NCBI GenBank assembly: GCA_910586975.1
Contig: CAJUKX010000004.1
Coordinates: forward strand, 70,995 to 134,994
Reading direction: 5' to 3'
Source of the DNA: an uncultured Muribaculaceae bacterium
Lineage (GTDB): Bacteria; Bacteroidota; Bacteroidia; Bacteroidales; Muribaculaceae
Length of the DNA stretch: 64,000 bases
Shown here: one piece after another, positions 8,089-16,748 of the stretch
How positions within the stretch are numbered: position 1 is the stretch's first letter
How the letters are laid out: each line of letters begins with the position of its first letter
Position numbers and translations under genes: made by a program
The notes under the pieces: model-generated
The model's input: only the letters and a program-made list of their open reading frames with translations
What the model was told of the DNA's origin: nothing
The model's database searches: none

Positions 8089-9258
8089 ATGAAAAAATCT
8101 TTGTTTTCACTTGCCCTTGGAACCTTTGCTCTCGGAATTTCAGAATTTCTGATGATGGGTATTTTAGGGAATATCGCATCGGCACTCGATGTCAACATCA
8201 CTCAGGCCGGACATCTCATATCGGCATACGCTACCGGTGTATGTTTCGGAGCGCCGGCCCTGCTGTTTTTCAGAAAGACTCCATTGAAAAAGATAATGAT
8301 GGTATTGGCGGCGATAATCTCGGTCGGCAATCTGCTGGCCTTTTTGGCGCCGGGATACTGGATGCTGTTTGCCGCACGCTTCATATCGGGTCTGCCCCAC
8401 GGTGCATACTTCGGTGTAGGCGCCATAGTAGCCCGCCGCCTTGCAAAACCCGGGCATGAGGTAGGCGCGGTATCGTTCATGATAGGCGGCATGACAGTGG
8501 CTACCCTTGCAGGCGTGCCATTGGGTACTTTTATCACAAATACTTTATCGTGGCGATTTGCGTTCCTGATAGTTGCCATATCAGGAATAGTGACCTTAGT
8601 GGCCATACGTCACCTTGTGCCCGATGTAGGACGCCTGAAAGATCAGGGCTTCAAGGGACAATTCCGTTTCCTGAAGACCTTGCCGCCATGGCTTATCTTC
8701 GGTGGTGTGATATTCGGTCAAACCGGTTTTTACTGCTGGTACAGCTATATCGACCCTCAGCTCACACATGTGTCAGGCTTCTCACCCGACGCACTTTCGT
8801 GGCTTATGATACTTGCCGGATTCGGTATGTTTGCCGGCAACTTCATAATCGGTGCCATAGGGGCAAAGTTCAAACCCTCGTCGCTTGCTGCCACGGTTGA
8901 ACTCATAGGCATCCCGGTGCTGTTGCTGTTCTACTTTTTCTCATATCACCAGGTAGCGGCGGTTGTGCTTATGATACTTGGCACGGCAATTCTTTTCGGC
9001 TCGGGCAGTCCGCTGCAATCATCAATCGTAGGATATTCCAAGGGCGGCGAAATGCTCGGTGCCGCGTCAATACAGATCGCATACAACGCCGGCAATGCCA
9101 TAGCGGCATGGCTCGGCGGTATGGCAATCAGTGCGGGCTACAGTTATTCCTCGCCTTCGGTGGTAGGCATCCCGCTGGTGGCTATCGGTGCCTCAATGCT
9201 TTTCTATCTGTATTTCAAGTACGAAAAAGTCAATCGAGGTTCTGAAAAAACGACATAG
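8089..9258 (+). CDS. MFS efflux transporter, DHA1 family (AraJ-like)
   Basis: 389 residues, almost entirely made of about twelve hydrophobic helices. The N-terminal half resembles AraJ/YdhP-type drug or sugar efflux permeases: GTFALGISEFLMMGILGNIA in helix 1, GARFISGLPHGAYFG-like sequence (AARFISGLPHGAYFGVGA) near residue 105, and RRLAKPGHEVGAVSFM in the loop to the next helix. It would export small molecules with the proton gradient; the substrate is unknown. It ends 29 bp inside the 3' end of the convergent hom gene. Confidence 0.88.
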   Translation: MKKSLFSLALGTFALGISEFLMMGILGNIASALDVNITQAGHLISAYATGVCFGAPALLFFRKTPLKKIMMVLAAIISVGNLLAFLAPGYWMLFAARFISGLPHGAYFGVGAIVARRLAKPGHEVGAVSFMIGGMTVATLAGVPLGTFITNTLSWRFAFLIVAISGIVTLVAIRHLVPDVGRLKDQGFKGQFRFLKTLPPWLIFGGVIFGQTGFYCWYSYIDPQLTHVSGFSPDALSWLMILAGFGMFAGNFIIGAIGAKFKPSSLAATVELIGIPVLLLFYFFSYHQVAAVVLMILGTAILFGSGSPLQSSIVGYSKGGEMLGAASIQIAYNAGNAIAAWLGGMAISAGYSYSSPSVVGIPLVAIGASMLFYLYFKYEKVNRGSEKTT

Positions 9259-10441
9259 TATTTGCAAGAAATACATCAGTGGCATTTATGTCCTGCCGAT
9301 GTTCCATGAGCTGCGACAGCGATATGTCGCCTATCACGAAGCACGATTCGTCGCTGGTGTATTGCTCATGAATTTTTGAGAACGGCAGCAATTCGGGTAT
9401 GGGTGTGTCCTTGTATCTCACATAAACCCTCAGAGTGATGTCTGTGGTATACGAGGGGCGGTCGAGGTAGTGCATTTTCTTGTATTCATATCTGTAGTCG
9501 TGGCGGCGCGCCATGATGTCGCTGAGGATTGAAGATGCCGTGGGCAATGAGCCTGCGCCCTTGCCAAACATGAACTGACGGTCGTAGCATTCGCCGCGTA
9601 TCACCACACCGTTGTACTCATCGTCCACGCTGTAGATATACTTGCGCGGTCCTACAAACTCGGGCATAACAAACATGGTAAACTTGTCGGGAGCTACTTT
9701 TGCCACCTGTGCCACAAGCTTTATCTTCACTCTTTTCTCGCGGGCATAACGTATGTCGGAATCATGGATGGTAGAGATTCCGTAAGTGAATATTTTCTCC
9801 GGAGCCACGTAAACGCCCAGGGCATGCATGGTTATTATTATAAGTTTGAACAGTGAGTCGTAGCCCTCGATATCAAATGTGGGATCGCTCTCGGCAAACC
9901 CGAGCTGCTGCGCACGACCTAATGCCGAAGCATAGTCCTCGCCATGGTCAAAAACCCGCGAGAGTATGTAATTGGACGAGCCGTTCAATATACCCTTGAC
10001 TTCGAGCAGAAGGTCGTTGTCGTAGTATTCCTCAAGATTTCTGATAACGGGAATAGAACCGCACGAGGAGGCATCATAGAGCAGAGCCACATTATATTTT
10101 TTCTGAAGTTCGATAAGTTCGGGCAGATTTCGGGCAATCATGGCCTTGTTGCCCGACACCACCGGTATACCGCGGCGCAAGGCCTCGGTAACGATTTTAT
10201 ATGAGGCGGCGGCATCGTCAATCACCTCAACTATCAGATTGATTTGGGGATCATCGAGCACCTCGGCGGCCGATGTGGTGAACAGCTCGGCCGGTGCCTC
10301 GACCGAGCGAGGTTTGTTGAGCGAGCGCACGCATATCTTGCTGATCTCGGCGTGTGCGTTCTTGGCATTCTGCAATACTTTGTAAATGCCCTGCCCCACT
10401 ACACCGAAGCCAAAGAGCCCTATCTTGATTTTATTGTCCAT
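9230..10441 (-). CDS. hom: Homoserine dehydrogenase
   Basis: 403 residues. It reduces aspartate semialdehyde to homoserine with NAD(P)H. The nucleotide-binding motif GLFGFGVVGQGIY is at residues 8-20. The substrate domain carries SGNKAMIARN, KGILNGSSNYIL and ESDPTFDIEGYDSLFKL, all hallmarks of the family. The chain is monofunctional, without an aspartokinase domain. It is the last gene of the metY-metX-hom operon and its start overlaps the metX end by 11 bp, suggesting translational coupling. Its 3' end overlaps the convergent MFS gene. Control by the methionine leader upstream of metY is inferred. Confidence 0.93.
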   Translation of the reverse strand: MDNKIKIGLFGFGVVGQGIYKVLQNAKNAHAEISKICVRSLNKPRSVEAPAELFTTSAAEVLDDPQINLIVEVIDDAAASYKIVTEALRRGIPVVSGNKAMIARNLPELIELQKKYNVALLYDASSCGSIPVIRNLEEYYDNDLLLEVKGILNGSSNYILSRVFDHGEDYASALGRAQQLGFAESDPTFDIEGYDSLFKLIIITMHALGVYVAPEKIFTYGISTIHDSDIRYAREKRVKIKLVAQVAKVAPDKFTMFVMPEFVGPRKYIYSVDDEYNGVVIRGECYDRQFMFGKGAGSLPTASSILSDIMARRHDYRYEYKKMHYLDRPSYTTDITLRVYVRYKDTPIPELLPFSKIHEQYTSDESCFVIGDISLSQLMEHRQDINATDVFLANTMSFFQNLD

Positions 10442-11459
10442 TTATAAAAGGCGTTAGAATTTCATTTAATTGCTTATATTCCACAAGGAAACCGTCGTGG
10501 CCGAAGGGCGATGCTATTTCGCGATAACGGGCATTGGGCAACAGGTCGGCAAGCCGTTTCATCTCGGGAACTGTAAATATTATATCAGTGGTTATACCCA
10601 CTACCAAAGCCGGACACTTAACTGCCGCCAGAGCCTTTTCAACACCTCCGCGGCCGCGGCCTACATCGTGCGTGTCGAAGGCATCGAGAATGGCTACGTA
10701 TGAATATGCGTTATAACGCCTAATGAGCTTTTCGCCCTGATAGCGCTGATATGTGCAAGCTCTGTGTGGAGCGTCGTCCGGAGCATCGGCTGCGTCCTGC
10801 TGACTCAGATTATAGCCCTCGGGGCCACGGTAGGTGAGCAGTCCTATGGCACGCGCCGCAGCAAGGCCTGCCAGACCTGCATCGTCCCTCTCCTCACCGA
10901 ATGTCGGATCGGCCTTGATGGCCATACGCTGGGTTTCATCTACCGCAATAGTCCAGGGCGAAGCCTTGGCATCGGTAGCTATAAGTACTAATCGGCCAAA
11001 GCGCTCCGGCTCGAGCGCAGCCCATTCCACAGCTTGGAAACCACCTACCGAACTGCCCACAAGAGCATGTATGCCGGCTATTCCGAGCTGATTGGCGAGC
11101 AGACGGTGAACACCCACCATGTCGCGTATGGTAAACTGCGGAAATTTGTCGTAATAAGGCTTTCCGTTCTCGGGATTCACATGCAGAGGGCCGGTGGTGC
11201 CATAATGCGAGCCAAGTATATTGGCGCATACCACATACCACTTCTCCGGGTCGAGAAAAGCACCCTTTTCCACTGTGTGCGGCCACCAGTCGGCCACATC
11301 GCTGTTGGCCGTAAGCGCATGGCACACCCACACCACATTGCTGCGGTCGGCGTTGAGCGTGCCGTATGTATGGTAGGCAATGGTGAGTTCGGGCAGAACG
11401 GCACCTGATTCAAGCACAAAAGGCTTGTGCGACTTGAAGATTACAGGTTCATCCGACAT
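10431..11459 (-). CDS. metX: Homoserine O-acetyltransferase
   Basis: 342 residues from the ATG at 11459 (MSDEPVIFKS). A TTG at 11477 is in frame but would overlap metY further. It transfers acetyl from acetyl-CoA to homoserine, giving the substrate of MetY. It has an alpha/beta-hydrolase fold with the nucleophile elbow GSSVGG (Ser137), the family signature NSDVADWWPH near residue 52, ANILGSHYGTTGP near 79, and the C-terminal catalytic His in FGHDGFL. It overlaps metY by 11 bp and hom by 11 bp. By homology acetyltransfer is most likely, since MetY downstream uses O-acetylhomoserine. Confidence 0.93.
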   Translation of the reverse strand: MSDEPVIFKSHKPFVLESGAVLPELTIAYHTYGTLNADRSNVVWVCHALTANSDVADWWPHTVEKGAFLDPEKWYVVCANILGSHYGTTGPLHVNPENGKPYYDKFPQFTIRDMVGVHRLLANQLGIAGIHALVGSSVGGFQAVEWAALEPERFGRLVLIATDAKASPWTIAVDETQRMAIKADPTFGEERDDAGLAGLAAARAIGLLTYRGPEGYNLSQQDAADAPDDAPHRACTYQRYQGEKLIRRYNAYSYVAILDAFDTHDVGRGRGGVEKALAAVKCPALVVGITTDIIFTVPEMKRLADLLPNARYREIASPFGHDGFLVEYKQLNEILTPFINGQ

Positions 11460-12735
11460 GGCTGAAAGCTTGTTCAAAGTCCTCGATTATATCTTCCACA
11501 TCCTCAAGGCCGAGCGAGATTCGCAGCAATGTGGGTGTGACGCCGGCGGCAGCCAGATCGGCCTTGCTGAGCTGTTTGTGGGTGGTGGATGCCGGATGTG
11601 TAACCACTGTTATCGAGTCGCCTATCATGGTCATGTGGGCGGCGAGTTTAAGCGCTTCCACAAACTTAACTGTTGAATCCACGTCGCCTTGCAGCTCGAC
11701 ATTGAGCACGGCCGACGCACCGAAACGATAATACTTGGCTGCGTTTTCGTGACCGGGATGATCTTCAAATCCCACATAGCTCACTTTCTTCACCTTGGGA
11801 AGATTGCGCAGATATTCGGCAAGACGGCGAGTTGACTCCACTTCGTGGCGCACACGCAGTGAGAGCGTTTCCAGCCCGAGCATCATGAGATAAGAGTCGA
11901 ATGCCGAGGGGGAGGCTCCGAAGTCGCGCAGCCCGTCGACCCGGCACTTAACGATGAATGCGGCATTGCCGAAGGTCTTGTAAAGATTCAGGCCGTGGTA
12001 ACCCTCGTCCGGACCGTCGATTCCGGGGAACTTGCCGCACGACCAGTCAAAGTTGCCGCCGTCAACAATAATACCGCCCATAGCAGTACCGTGGCCGTTT
12101 ATCCACTTGGTTGCTGAATCAACAACGATATTTGCACCCCACTCAAAGGGATTACAGAGATAGCCGCCTGCGCCGAATGTATTATCTACTATCAACGGCA
12201 CCTGCTTGTCATGCGCCACCTTGGCTATAGACTCAAGATCGGGTACGTTGCATGTGGGATTACCCATACTTTCAACGAATATGGCGCGGGTGCGGTCGTC
12301 TACAAGGGCTGCAATGTCTGCCGGTGTCTCTGAGGCCGCGATGCGCACCTCAATGCCAAGACGGCGCAGTGAATGACGGAAGAGATTATATGTGCCGCCG
12401 TAGAGGTAGGGAGATGTGACTATATTGTCGCCTTCTGATGCGAGAGCAGTTACAGCTATGAGGATGGCACTCATGCCCGAAGCCACGGCCAGGGCGCCCA
12501 CTGCGCCATATAGCGCAGCTATACGCTGCTCGTAGGCCGATGATGTGGGATTTTGCAGACGGGTATAAATATTGCCCGGCTCACTCAGTTCAAAAAGATT
12601 GGCTGCATAATCACACGACTTGAAACGGTAGGCAGCTGTGGGATAGATGGCTACTCCACGAGAACCTGTCTCGGGATTGTGATCGAGTCCTGCATGAATC
12701 TGACGGGTTGAAAAACGAAGCTTTGAATAATCCAT
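11449..12735 (-). CDS. metY: O-acetylhomoserine aminocarboxypropyltransferase (sulfhydrylase)
   Basis: 428 residues of the Cys/Met PLP-dependent family. It uses O-acetylhomoserine and sulfide (or methanethiol) to make homocysteine (or methionine). The PLP lysine is Lys210 in DSATKWINGHG, with further landmarks YTRLQNPTSSAYEQR near 57, SPYLYGGTYNLF near 108, and DNTFGAGGYLCNPFEWGA near 184. It is the first structural gene of the operon; its ATG is 9 bp beyond the T-rich tail of the leader terminator, so transcription must read through that terminator to reach it. Confidence 0.94.
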   Translation of the reverse strand: MDYSKLRFSTRQIHAGLDHNPETGSRGVAIYPTAAYRFKSCDYAANLFELSEPGNIYTRLQNPTSSAYEQRIAALYGAVGALAVASGMSAILIAVTALASEGDNIVTSPYLYGGTYNLFRHSLRRLGIEVRIAASETPADIAALVDDRTRAIFVESMGNPTCNVPDLESIAKVAHDKQVPLIVDNTFGAGGYLCNPFEWGANIVVDSATKWINGHGTAMGGIIVDGGNFDWSCGKFPGIDGPDEGYHGLNLYKTFGNAAFIVKCRVDGLRDFGASPSAFDSYLMMLGLETLSLRVRHEVESTRRLAEYLRNLPKVKKVSYVGFEDHPGHENAAKYYRFGASAVLNVELQGDVDSTVKFVEALKLAAHMTMIGDSITVVTHPASTTHKQLSKADLAAAGVTPTLLRISLGLEDVEDIIEDFEQAFSHVG

Positions 12736-12743
12736 AGTGTTAT

Positions 12744-12780
12744 AAATAAAAAAATCCGGGACCTGTGAAGGAGCCGGATT
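12744..12780 (-). terminator. Leader terminator of the methionine operon
   Basis: On the minus strand AATCCGG (12780-12774) pairs with CCGGATT (12759-12753). An inner CCT/AGG stem is separated by a small symmetric internal loop, and the hairpin is followed at once by a run of seven T and an AT-rich tail. It lies between the leader peptide stop (12805) and the metY start (12735), the position of an attenuator terminator. Confidence 0.85.
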
Positions 12781-12869
12781 ATGTTAGAAATATGCGTGAC
12801 AATTTTACATCCGGCGTTGTCGGTTGCACATGCACATCATACCCATCATGACATTTTCAATTGTCATGA
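12773..12869 (-). promoter_or_regulatory. Alternative RNA pairings of a candidate methionine attenuator
   Basis: GCCGGAT (12815-12809), overlapping the last codons of the leader peptide, is exactly complementary to ATCCGGC (12779-12773), which contains the 5' arm of the terminator. The two 7-bp helices exclude each other. A further 8-bp hairpin, TCATGACA (12869-12862) with TGTCATGA (12853-12846), lies over codons 13-21 of the leader and could act as a pause structure. A ribosome stalled at the Met cluster would leave the antiterminator strand free; one that reaches the stop would cover it. The pairings are read from sequence; the mechanism is inferred. Confidence 0.7.
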
Positions 12870-12906
12870 CGTCTGATAATATGTTGTGTTTACCGATGTT
12901 TTTCAT
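12805..12906 (-). CDS. Met/Cys-rich leader peptide (33 aa) of the methionine operon
   Basis: A 34-codon frame starts with ATG at 12906 and ends with TAA at 12807-12805. It encodes 33 residues, eight of them Met and two Cys, concentrated in VMMGMMCMCNRQRRM at the C-terminus. It lies 13-14 nt or so downstream of a consensus promoter and upstream of a terminator/antiterminator pair in front of metY. The position, composition and RNA pairings fit a ribosome-stalling leader that senses charged tRNA-Met, perhaps also tRNA-Cys. No homology is claimed. It is too short for standard gene callers. Confidence 0.75.
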   Translation of the reverse strand: MKNIGKHNILSDVMTIENVMMGMMCMCNRQRRM

Positions 12907-12927
12907 ACCGAATTATTAATTTGATGG

Positions 12928-12958
12928 CAAAATTACTACTATTTTTCAATATAACAAA
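12928..12958 (-). promoter_or_regulatory. Promoter of the methionine leader/operon
   Basis: The minus strand reads TTTG (12958-12955), a 19-nt spacer, then TAATTTTG (12935-12928). This matches the Bacteroidetes consensus TTTG-N19-21-TAnnTTTG well and ends 21 bp before the leader ATG. Confidence 0.75.
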
Positions 12959-13019
12959 CTTTTTTATAAAAATATTTCACACAAATATATCTCCGTTTTT
13001 ATATTTATCTAATAATTAG

Positions 13020-13027
13020 TAATTTTG
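13020..13027 (+). promoter_or_regulatory. -7 promoter element TAATTTTG for the GH35 gene
   Basis: TAATTTTG matches TAnnTTTG and ends 30 bp before the ATG at 13058. It is divergent from the methionine promoter; the AT-rich stretch between them (12959-13019) may hold operators, but none was recognised. Confidence 0.55.
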
Positions 13028-13057
13028 CATACTGAAAAAAATTAATATATAATTACC

Positions 13058-15103
13058 ATGAATCATTACTTCAAGGGTTTAATGGCGGCCTTGACTTTGG
13101 CAAATGCTGTCATATTCAACCCTATACCCCTTTCAGCTGATAATAATGCACGGGAAGTAAGCTGGGATAAAGACGGCCTTATAATCTCAGGGAAACGTGT
13201 AGTGCCCGTAATGGGTGAAATTCATTTTTCGAGAATCCCTGCCGACGAATGGGAGGCTGAAATCAAAAAAATGAAAGACGGCGGCGTGACAATGCTGGCT
13301 AACTACGTATTCTGGAATCATCACGAGAATAATGAAGGCGTATTCGACTGGAGCGGTAACAATAACCTGAGAAAGTTCCTCGAATTGTGCAAGAAATACG
13401 ATATGCCGGTAATCGTGCGCATGGGGCCGTTCTGCCACGGCGAAGCACGCAACGGCGGCATCCCCGACTGGGCTATAAAATCAGGAGTTAAAATGCGTTC
13501 GGAGAACCCGGCTTTCCTGAATATGGTAGAAAATCTATACCGTCAGATTTTTACCCAATTTCAAGGACTGCAATGGAAAGACGGCGGCCCTGTGATCGGT
13601 TGCCAGTTTGATAACGAATACCGTGGCCACGGTTCTTATCTGGTAAAGCTGAAAAATATCGCCAAAGAAATCGGAGTGGATGTTCCGCTGTACACACGCA
13701 CCGGTTGGCCCGAGCTGACCTCGCCCGTACCATTCGGCGAACTGATTCCGCTATACGGCGACTACGCCGACGGATTCTGGGAACGCTCCATCAAGCCCAC
13801 AGCCGGCAATTACTACAAGGCATTCAACTACAAGGCATTCCGCAGCTCAACTGCAATTGCCTCAGAACAGTTTACCGACCAGAAAGAGAAACTAAATCAG
13901 GGTGACGAGGAATATCCCTACTTCACTTGCGAACTGGGCGGTGGCATGGCTACCGCATATCACCGCCGTCCTTACATCTACCCCGAGGACGCATATTCGC
14001 TTGCCATAGTGAAACTGGGCAGCGGCAGCAATCTGCTGGGCTACTATATGTATCACGGCGGTACTAACCCGGTGCAGGAAACATATATGAACGAGACACA
14101 ACGCACCTTGGCCACAAACTACAACGACCTGCCTGTTCTGACATACGACTTCCAGGCTCCGATAGGCGAATTTGGACAGAAGAATCCGCACTATTACAGT
14201 CTGCGCAAACTTCACCTGTTCATGCAGGATTTTGGCGAGACCCTCGCACCGATGCAGACAGAGTTCCGTTCGCGCCAAGATCTTCCAAAGGGCGATGACT
14301 CGGCTCTGCGCTGGTCTACACGCATGGCGGCTGACAGCGGATTCGTATTCATCAACAACTACGAACGTCTGCAAAATCTGTCGGATAAACGCGGCATACG
14401 CTTCGACGTGGGCAATGTACGTTTCCCCTCCAAGGCTATCACCATTCCCGGGGGCACATCGTGCATATTCCCCGTAAACATCGCCGGAATAAAATATGCC
14501 ACCGCACAGCTCATCGCACAGCGCGACGGCAAGGTTTATCTTGAACAAATCAAGGGAATACCAACCGAATTGTGTGTGGATGGACGTGTGCTTAAGAATG
14601 TGAAAGCCAAGGGCACATCTGTACCGGTGTATAAAAACATATATCTGCTCAATTCAGATGAAGCCGGCCGACTGTTCCTCGAAGAAGAACCTGCGCCCGA
14701 ACAGCTGCCTGCACCTGAATTCAGCAAAGTCAAGGAAGCTGCCACACAGCAACGAGCCATAACTCTTGGCGTTAACAAAGCCGCGCAGTCGCCCGAAGAT
14801 GCCGACTTTAACGCCGCAGCCGAGTACACCATCGTAAATCTGCCCTCAGCCGACAAACGCAATGGCCGTATACTCAACATCAAATACCGCGGCGATGTTG
14901 CACGGCTGTACTGCGACGGCAAACTCATAGAAGACAATTTCTACAATGGCCGCCCCATGCTCTACGGCCTGTGGCGTCTGCCGGCCGACTGCACGTCGCT
15001 CACCCTGCGGATACTGCCCATACAGGAAGGCGCGCCCATATATTACTCTGAAGAAGCCGACACCACTGCAGGCGAGGAACTGATTGAAATCTCGGTTCTG
15101 TAA
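13058..15103 (+). CDS. Beta-galactosidase, glycoside hydrolase family 35
   Basis: 681 residues with an N-terminal signal peptide (about residues 1-28). The TIM-barrel catalytic domain spans about 35-380 and has GH35 landmarks: VMGEIHFSRIP near 51, YVFWNHHE near 83, GPFCHGEARNGGIPDW near 123, the acid/base Glu187 in GCQFDNEY, the nucleophile Glu292 in FTCELGGGM, and YMYHGGTN near 330. The remaining part is beta-rich, as usual in the family. Retaining GH35 enzymes release terminal beta-galactose; export suggests a role in host or dietary glycan use. It stands alone under its own promoter, without SusCD partners in view. Confidence 0.9.
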   Translation: MNHYFKGLMAALTLANAVIFNPIPLSADNNAREVSWDKDGLIISGKRVVPVMGEIHFSRIPADEWEAEIKKMKDGGVTMLANYVFWNHHENNEGVFDWSGNNNLRKFLELCKKYDMPVIVRMGPFCHGEARNGGIPDWAIKSGVKMRSENPAFLNMVENLYRQIFTQFQGLQWKDGGPVIGCQFDNEYRGHGSYLVKLKNIAKEIGVDVPLYTRTGWPELTSPVPFGELIPLYGDYADGFWERSIKPTAGNYYKAFNYKAFRSSTAIASEQFTDQKEKLNQGDEEYPYFTCELGGGMATAYHRRPYIYPEDAYSLAIVKLGSGSNLLGYYMYHGGTNPVQETYMNETQRTLATNYNDLPVLTYDFQAPIGEFGQKNPHYYSLRKLHLFMQDFGETLAPMQTEFRSRQDLPKGDDSALRWSTRMAADSGFVFINNYERLQNLSDKRGIRFDVGNVRFPSKAITIPGGTSCIFPVNIAGIKYATAQLIAQRDGKVYLEQIKGIPTELCVDGRVLKNVKAKGTSVPVYKNIYLLNSDEAGRLFLEEEPAPEQLPAPEFSKVKEAATQQRAITLGVNKAAQSPEDADFNAAAEYTIVNLPSADKRNGRILNIKYRGDVARLYCDGKLIEDNFYNGRPMLYGLWRLPADCTSLTLRILPIQEGAPIYYSEEADTTAGEELIEISVL

Positions 15104-15176
15104 AGCTTGCCTGATAACTACAAAAATATCCGCCAAAAAATTTTTAGCGGTGATAAAATTAGGGCTGATTTCTTTG

Positions 15177-15347
15177 ATGAAGTCAGCCTTTTCAGAAGAA
15201 GCGCAGAAACTGCTTATGAACCGTGAAAAAGAGTTCTTCACCGGTAACAAGCATGAGCAGGACAGCATCAAAGACAATATCCGCTACTGGGAGCACGAAC
15301 GAGGCTTAGACAAAATGTTCCTCTACTTCGCCCCGACGGATGAATAA
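15177..15347 (+). CDS. Small hypothetical protein
   Basis: 56 residues from the ATG at 15177. The frame is open further upstream into the GH35 3' end, but that part lacks a plausible start. The product is polar and mostly helical (AFSEEAQKLLMNREKEFF, then DNIRYWEHERGLDKMFLYFA). A strong terminator begins 7 bp after its stop, which supports a real 3' gene end. I do not recognise a family. It could be read through from the GH35 transcript. Confidence 0.45.
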   Translation: MKSAFSEEAQKLLMNREKEFFTGNKHEQDSIKDNIRYWEHERGLDKMFLYFAPTDE

Positions 15348-15353
15348 TCCACC

Positions 15354-15394
15354 GCGTCCCGACAAACCCAACCCATTTGTCGGGGCGCATTTTG
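15354..15394 (+). terminator. Intrinsic terminator after the small protein
   Basis: A 13-bp stem (GCGTCCCGACAAA at 15354-15366 with TTTGTCGGGGCGC at 15376-15388, one G-U pair) is followed by ATTTTGC. Confidence 0.75.
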
Positions 15395-15515
15395 CATTGC
15401 GATATCAAGAGTGCCGAGAAAACGAGTCCGCGTTATGGGATAGTTAGCCCGAATGGGTCGAGACCATAGGCTCGAGGGTTTACCGCCATAGCCCGGCGGT
15501 GCCGCAACGCCTAAA
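15395..15515. other. Short GC-rich, foldable segment without a gene
   Basis: About 120 bp between the terminator and the end of the next gene contain small inverted repeats, for example ACCGCC..GGCGGT at about 15482-15500 and GGTCGAGACC at 15456-15465. An antisense frame across it has no recognisable family. It may be a fragment of a dispersed repeat; this cannot be tested within the window. Confidence 0.3.
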
Positions 15516-16748
15516 TTAAATTTCAGGATTAGAATTGTTTTTGCGGCGTTCTTCTTCCTCTGCTTGATATTCAGCAAAGGTTTTGCCGTTAGGGAAATAA
15601 GTCTCGTAGTAGAGGTCGTCTATCGTCTTGCCGTTAATAATCCAATATTTTCCCATGCGGCTGTTCTTACCGCGCAACTCGTTTGTGAGAGGAGTAAGGT
15701 AAGTTTCTTTTCCGTTGCAGATAACTTTGCGGTTGGTAGCAACAACAGCAGTAATAGACGGGTCTTCGGTGAAGGTCAGAACATCACCGACATTAAGCCC
15801 CATCTCAAAGAAGTAAAATGTTGGATAGCCGACAGTGCCTTTGCTTTCTTTGGATACGGAAGTACCGCTACGCTTTGTCTTTGTCATTTCATCCATGACT
15901 TTGACAAGATCGTGGCGAAGCGTATAGATTGTTTCCTTAGTGGATTCTTCAAATTTCATATTGAAGAACACCGGCCACCAACATTCTGACCTCGAATTTA
16001 GTCGACGTACTACTCTGAACTTACCGTTACGTCCGGCTATGAGAAGTCCGAGCGCATCAAGTTTCTTGATAATTGCAGGACGAGAAGATTTTCGAGAGAT
16101 TGCTACATCGCGCACATACGCCGTATGACCTTTTGCCTTGTGAAATTCGCGCAAAAGATTCCATGAGTCAACATCGTTCTCTGCGATGTCGCGGAGAATG
16201 ATGCGCCACTCATCACGCGAGATAGGGATGCGTTGGTCTGTGTCGTAATTACCATCGGAATCCTTGACACAAGTTATTAGCTGCTTGTCAAGGTCGAGAG
16301 CTTCAGGATAATATTGCCCCACCATCCAAAGGAAGTTACGGCAGGTATAATAGTGATCGTTATAAGGTTCGCTGAAATAATCGGGCTTCAACTCTCCGGC
16401 ACAAGGAAGTATTTCAACTGTGCCATTCTCAATTTCAGCGTGCCAGTTCTCAAATTTCCACTCTGAGTTGGTGCCCTGTTCATGGCGCACTACAAGGTGA
16501 ACATTATGGTCGAAGCCTTTTTTGGAAACACCACAAAAATATATAGCATCATACTCACCCACAGGCTTTTCGTCCATAACGATTACCGACTGATTAACCA
16601 TATCTGGGTTATAGGCTTTGCTGAATTTTTTACTCTGAGTGCCTTTCAGACAAACAAAGCAATGTTGGGAAATATTGCCCCCATTAACGTATTTTGCCCA
16701 AAGCCACTCAAATTGTTCAGGGTCGAAATTATGGCGTATAGTAATCAT
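15516..16748 (-). CDS. Uncharacterised protein with winged-helix-like and RAMA-like domains
   Basis: 410 residues, no signal peptide. Residues about 195-250 (WNLLREFHKAKGHTAYVRDV ... KKLDALGLL ... FRVVRR) look like a winged helix. Residues about 306-381 resemble the RAMA fold found with restriction-modification enzymes: GLNVGDVLTF, then VICNGKETYLTPLTNELRG, then GKYWIINGKTIDDLYYE. The N-terminal 150 residues are unassigned and hold several Cys. It overlaps the small gene upstream by 4 bp (ATGA), so the pair is coupled. A role in DNA-modification sensing, defence or regulation is a guess from the domains and the accessory setting. Confidence 0.6.
   Translation of the reverse strand: MITIRHNFDPEQFEWLWAKYVNGGNISQHCFVCLKGTQSKKFSKAYNPDMVNQSVIVMDEKPVGEYDAIYFCGVSKKGFDHNVHLVVRHEQGTNSEWKFENWHAEIENGTVEILPCAGELKPDYFSEPYNDHYYTCRNFLWMVGQYYPEALDLDKQLITCVKDSDGNYDTDQRIPISRDEWRIILRDIAENDVDSWNLLREFHKAKGHTAYVRDVAISRKSSRPAIIKKLDALGLLIAGRNGKFRVVRRLNSRSECWWPVFFNMKFEESTKETIYTLRHDLVKVMDEMTKTKRSGTSVSKESKGTVGYPTFYFFEMGLNVGDVLTFTEDPSITAVVATNRKVICNGKETYLTPLTNELRGKNSRMGKYWIINGKTIDDLYYETYFPNGKTFAEYQAEEEERRKNNSNPEI

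Noticed and set aside
12736..12930. SAM riboswitch upstream of metY
   Set aside because: I could not find the multi-stem S-box or the compact SAM-II pattern; the terminator is instead linked to a short Met-rich frame. A covariance search would settle this.
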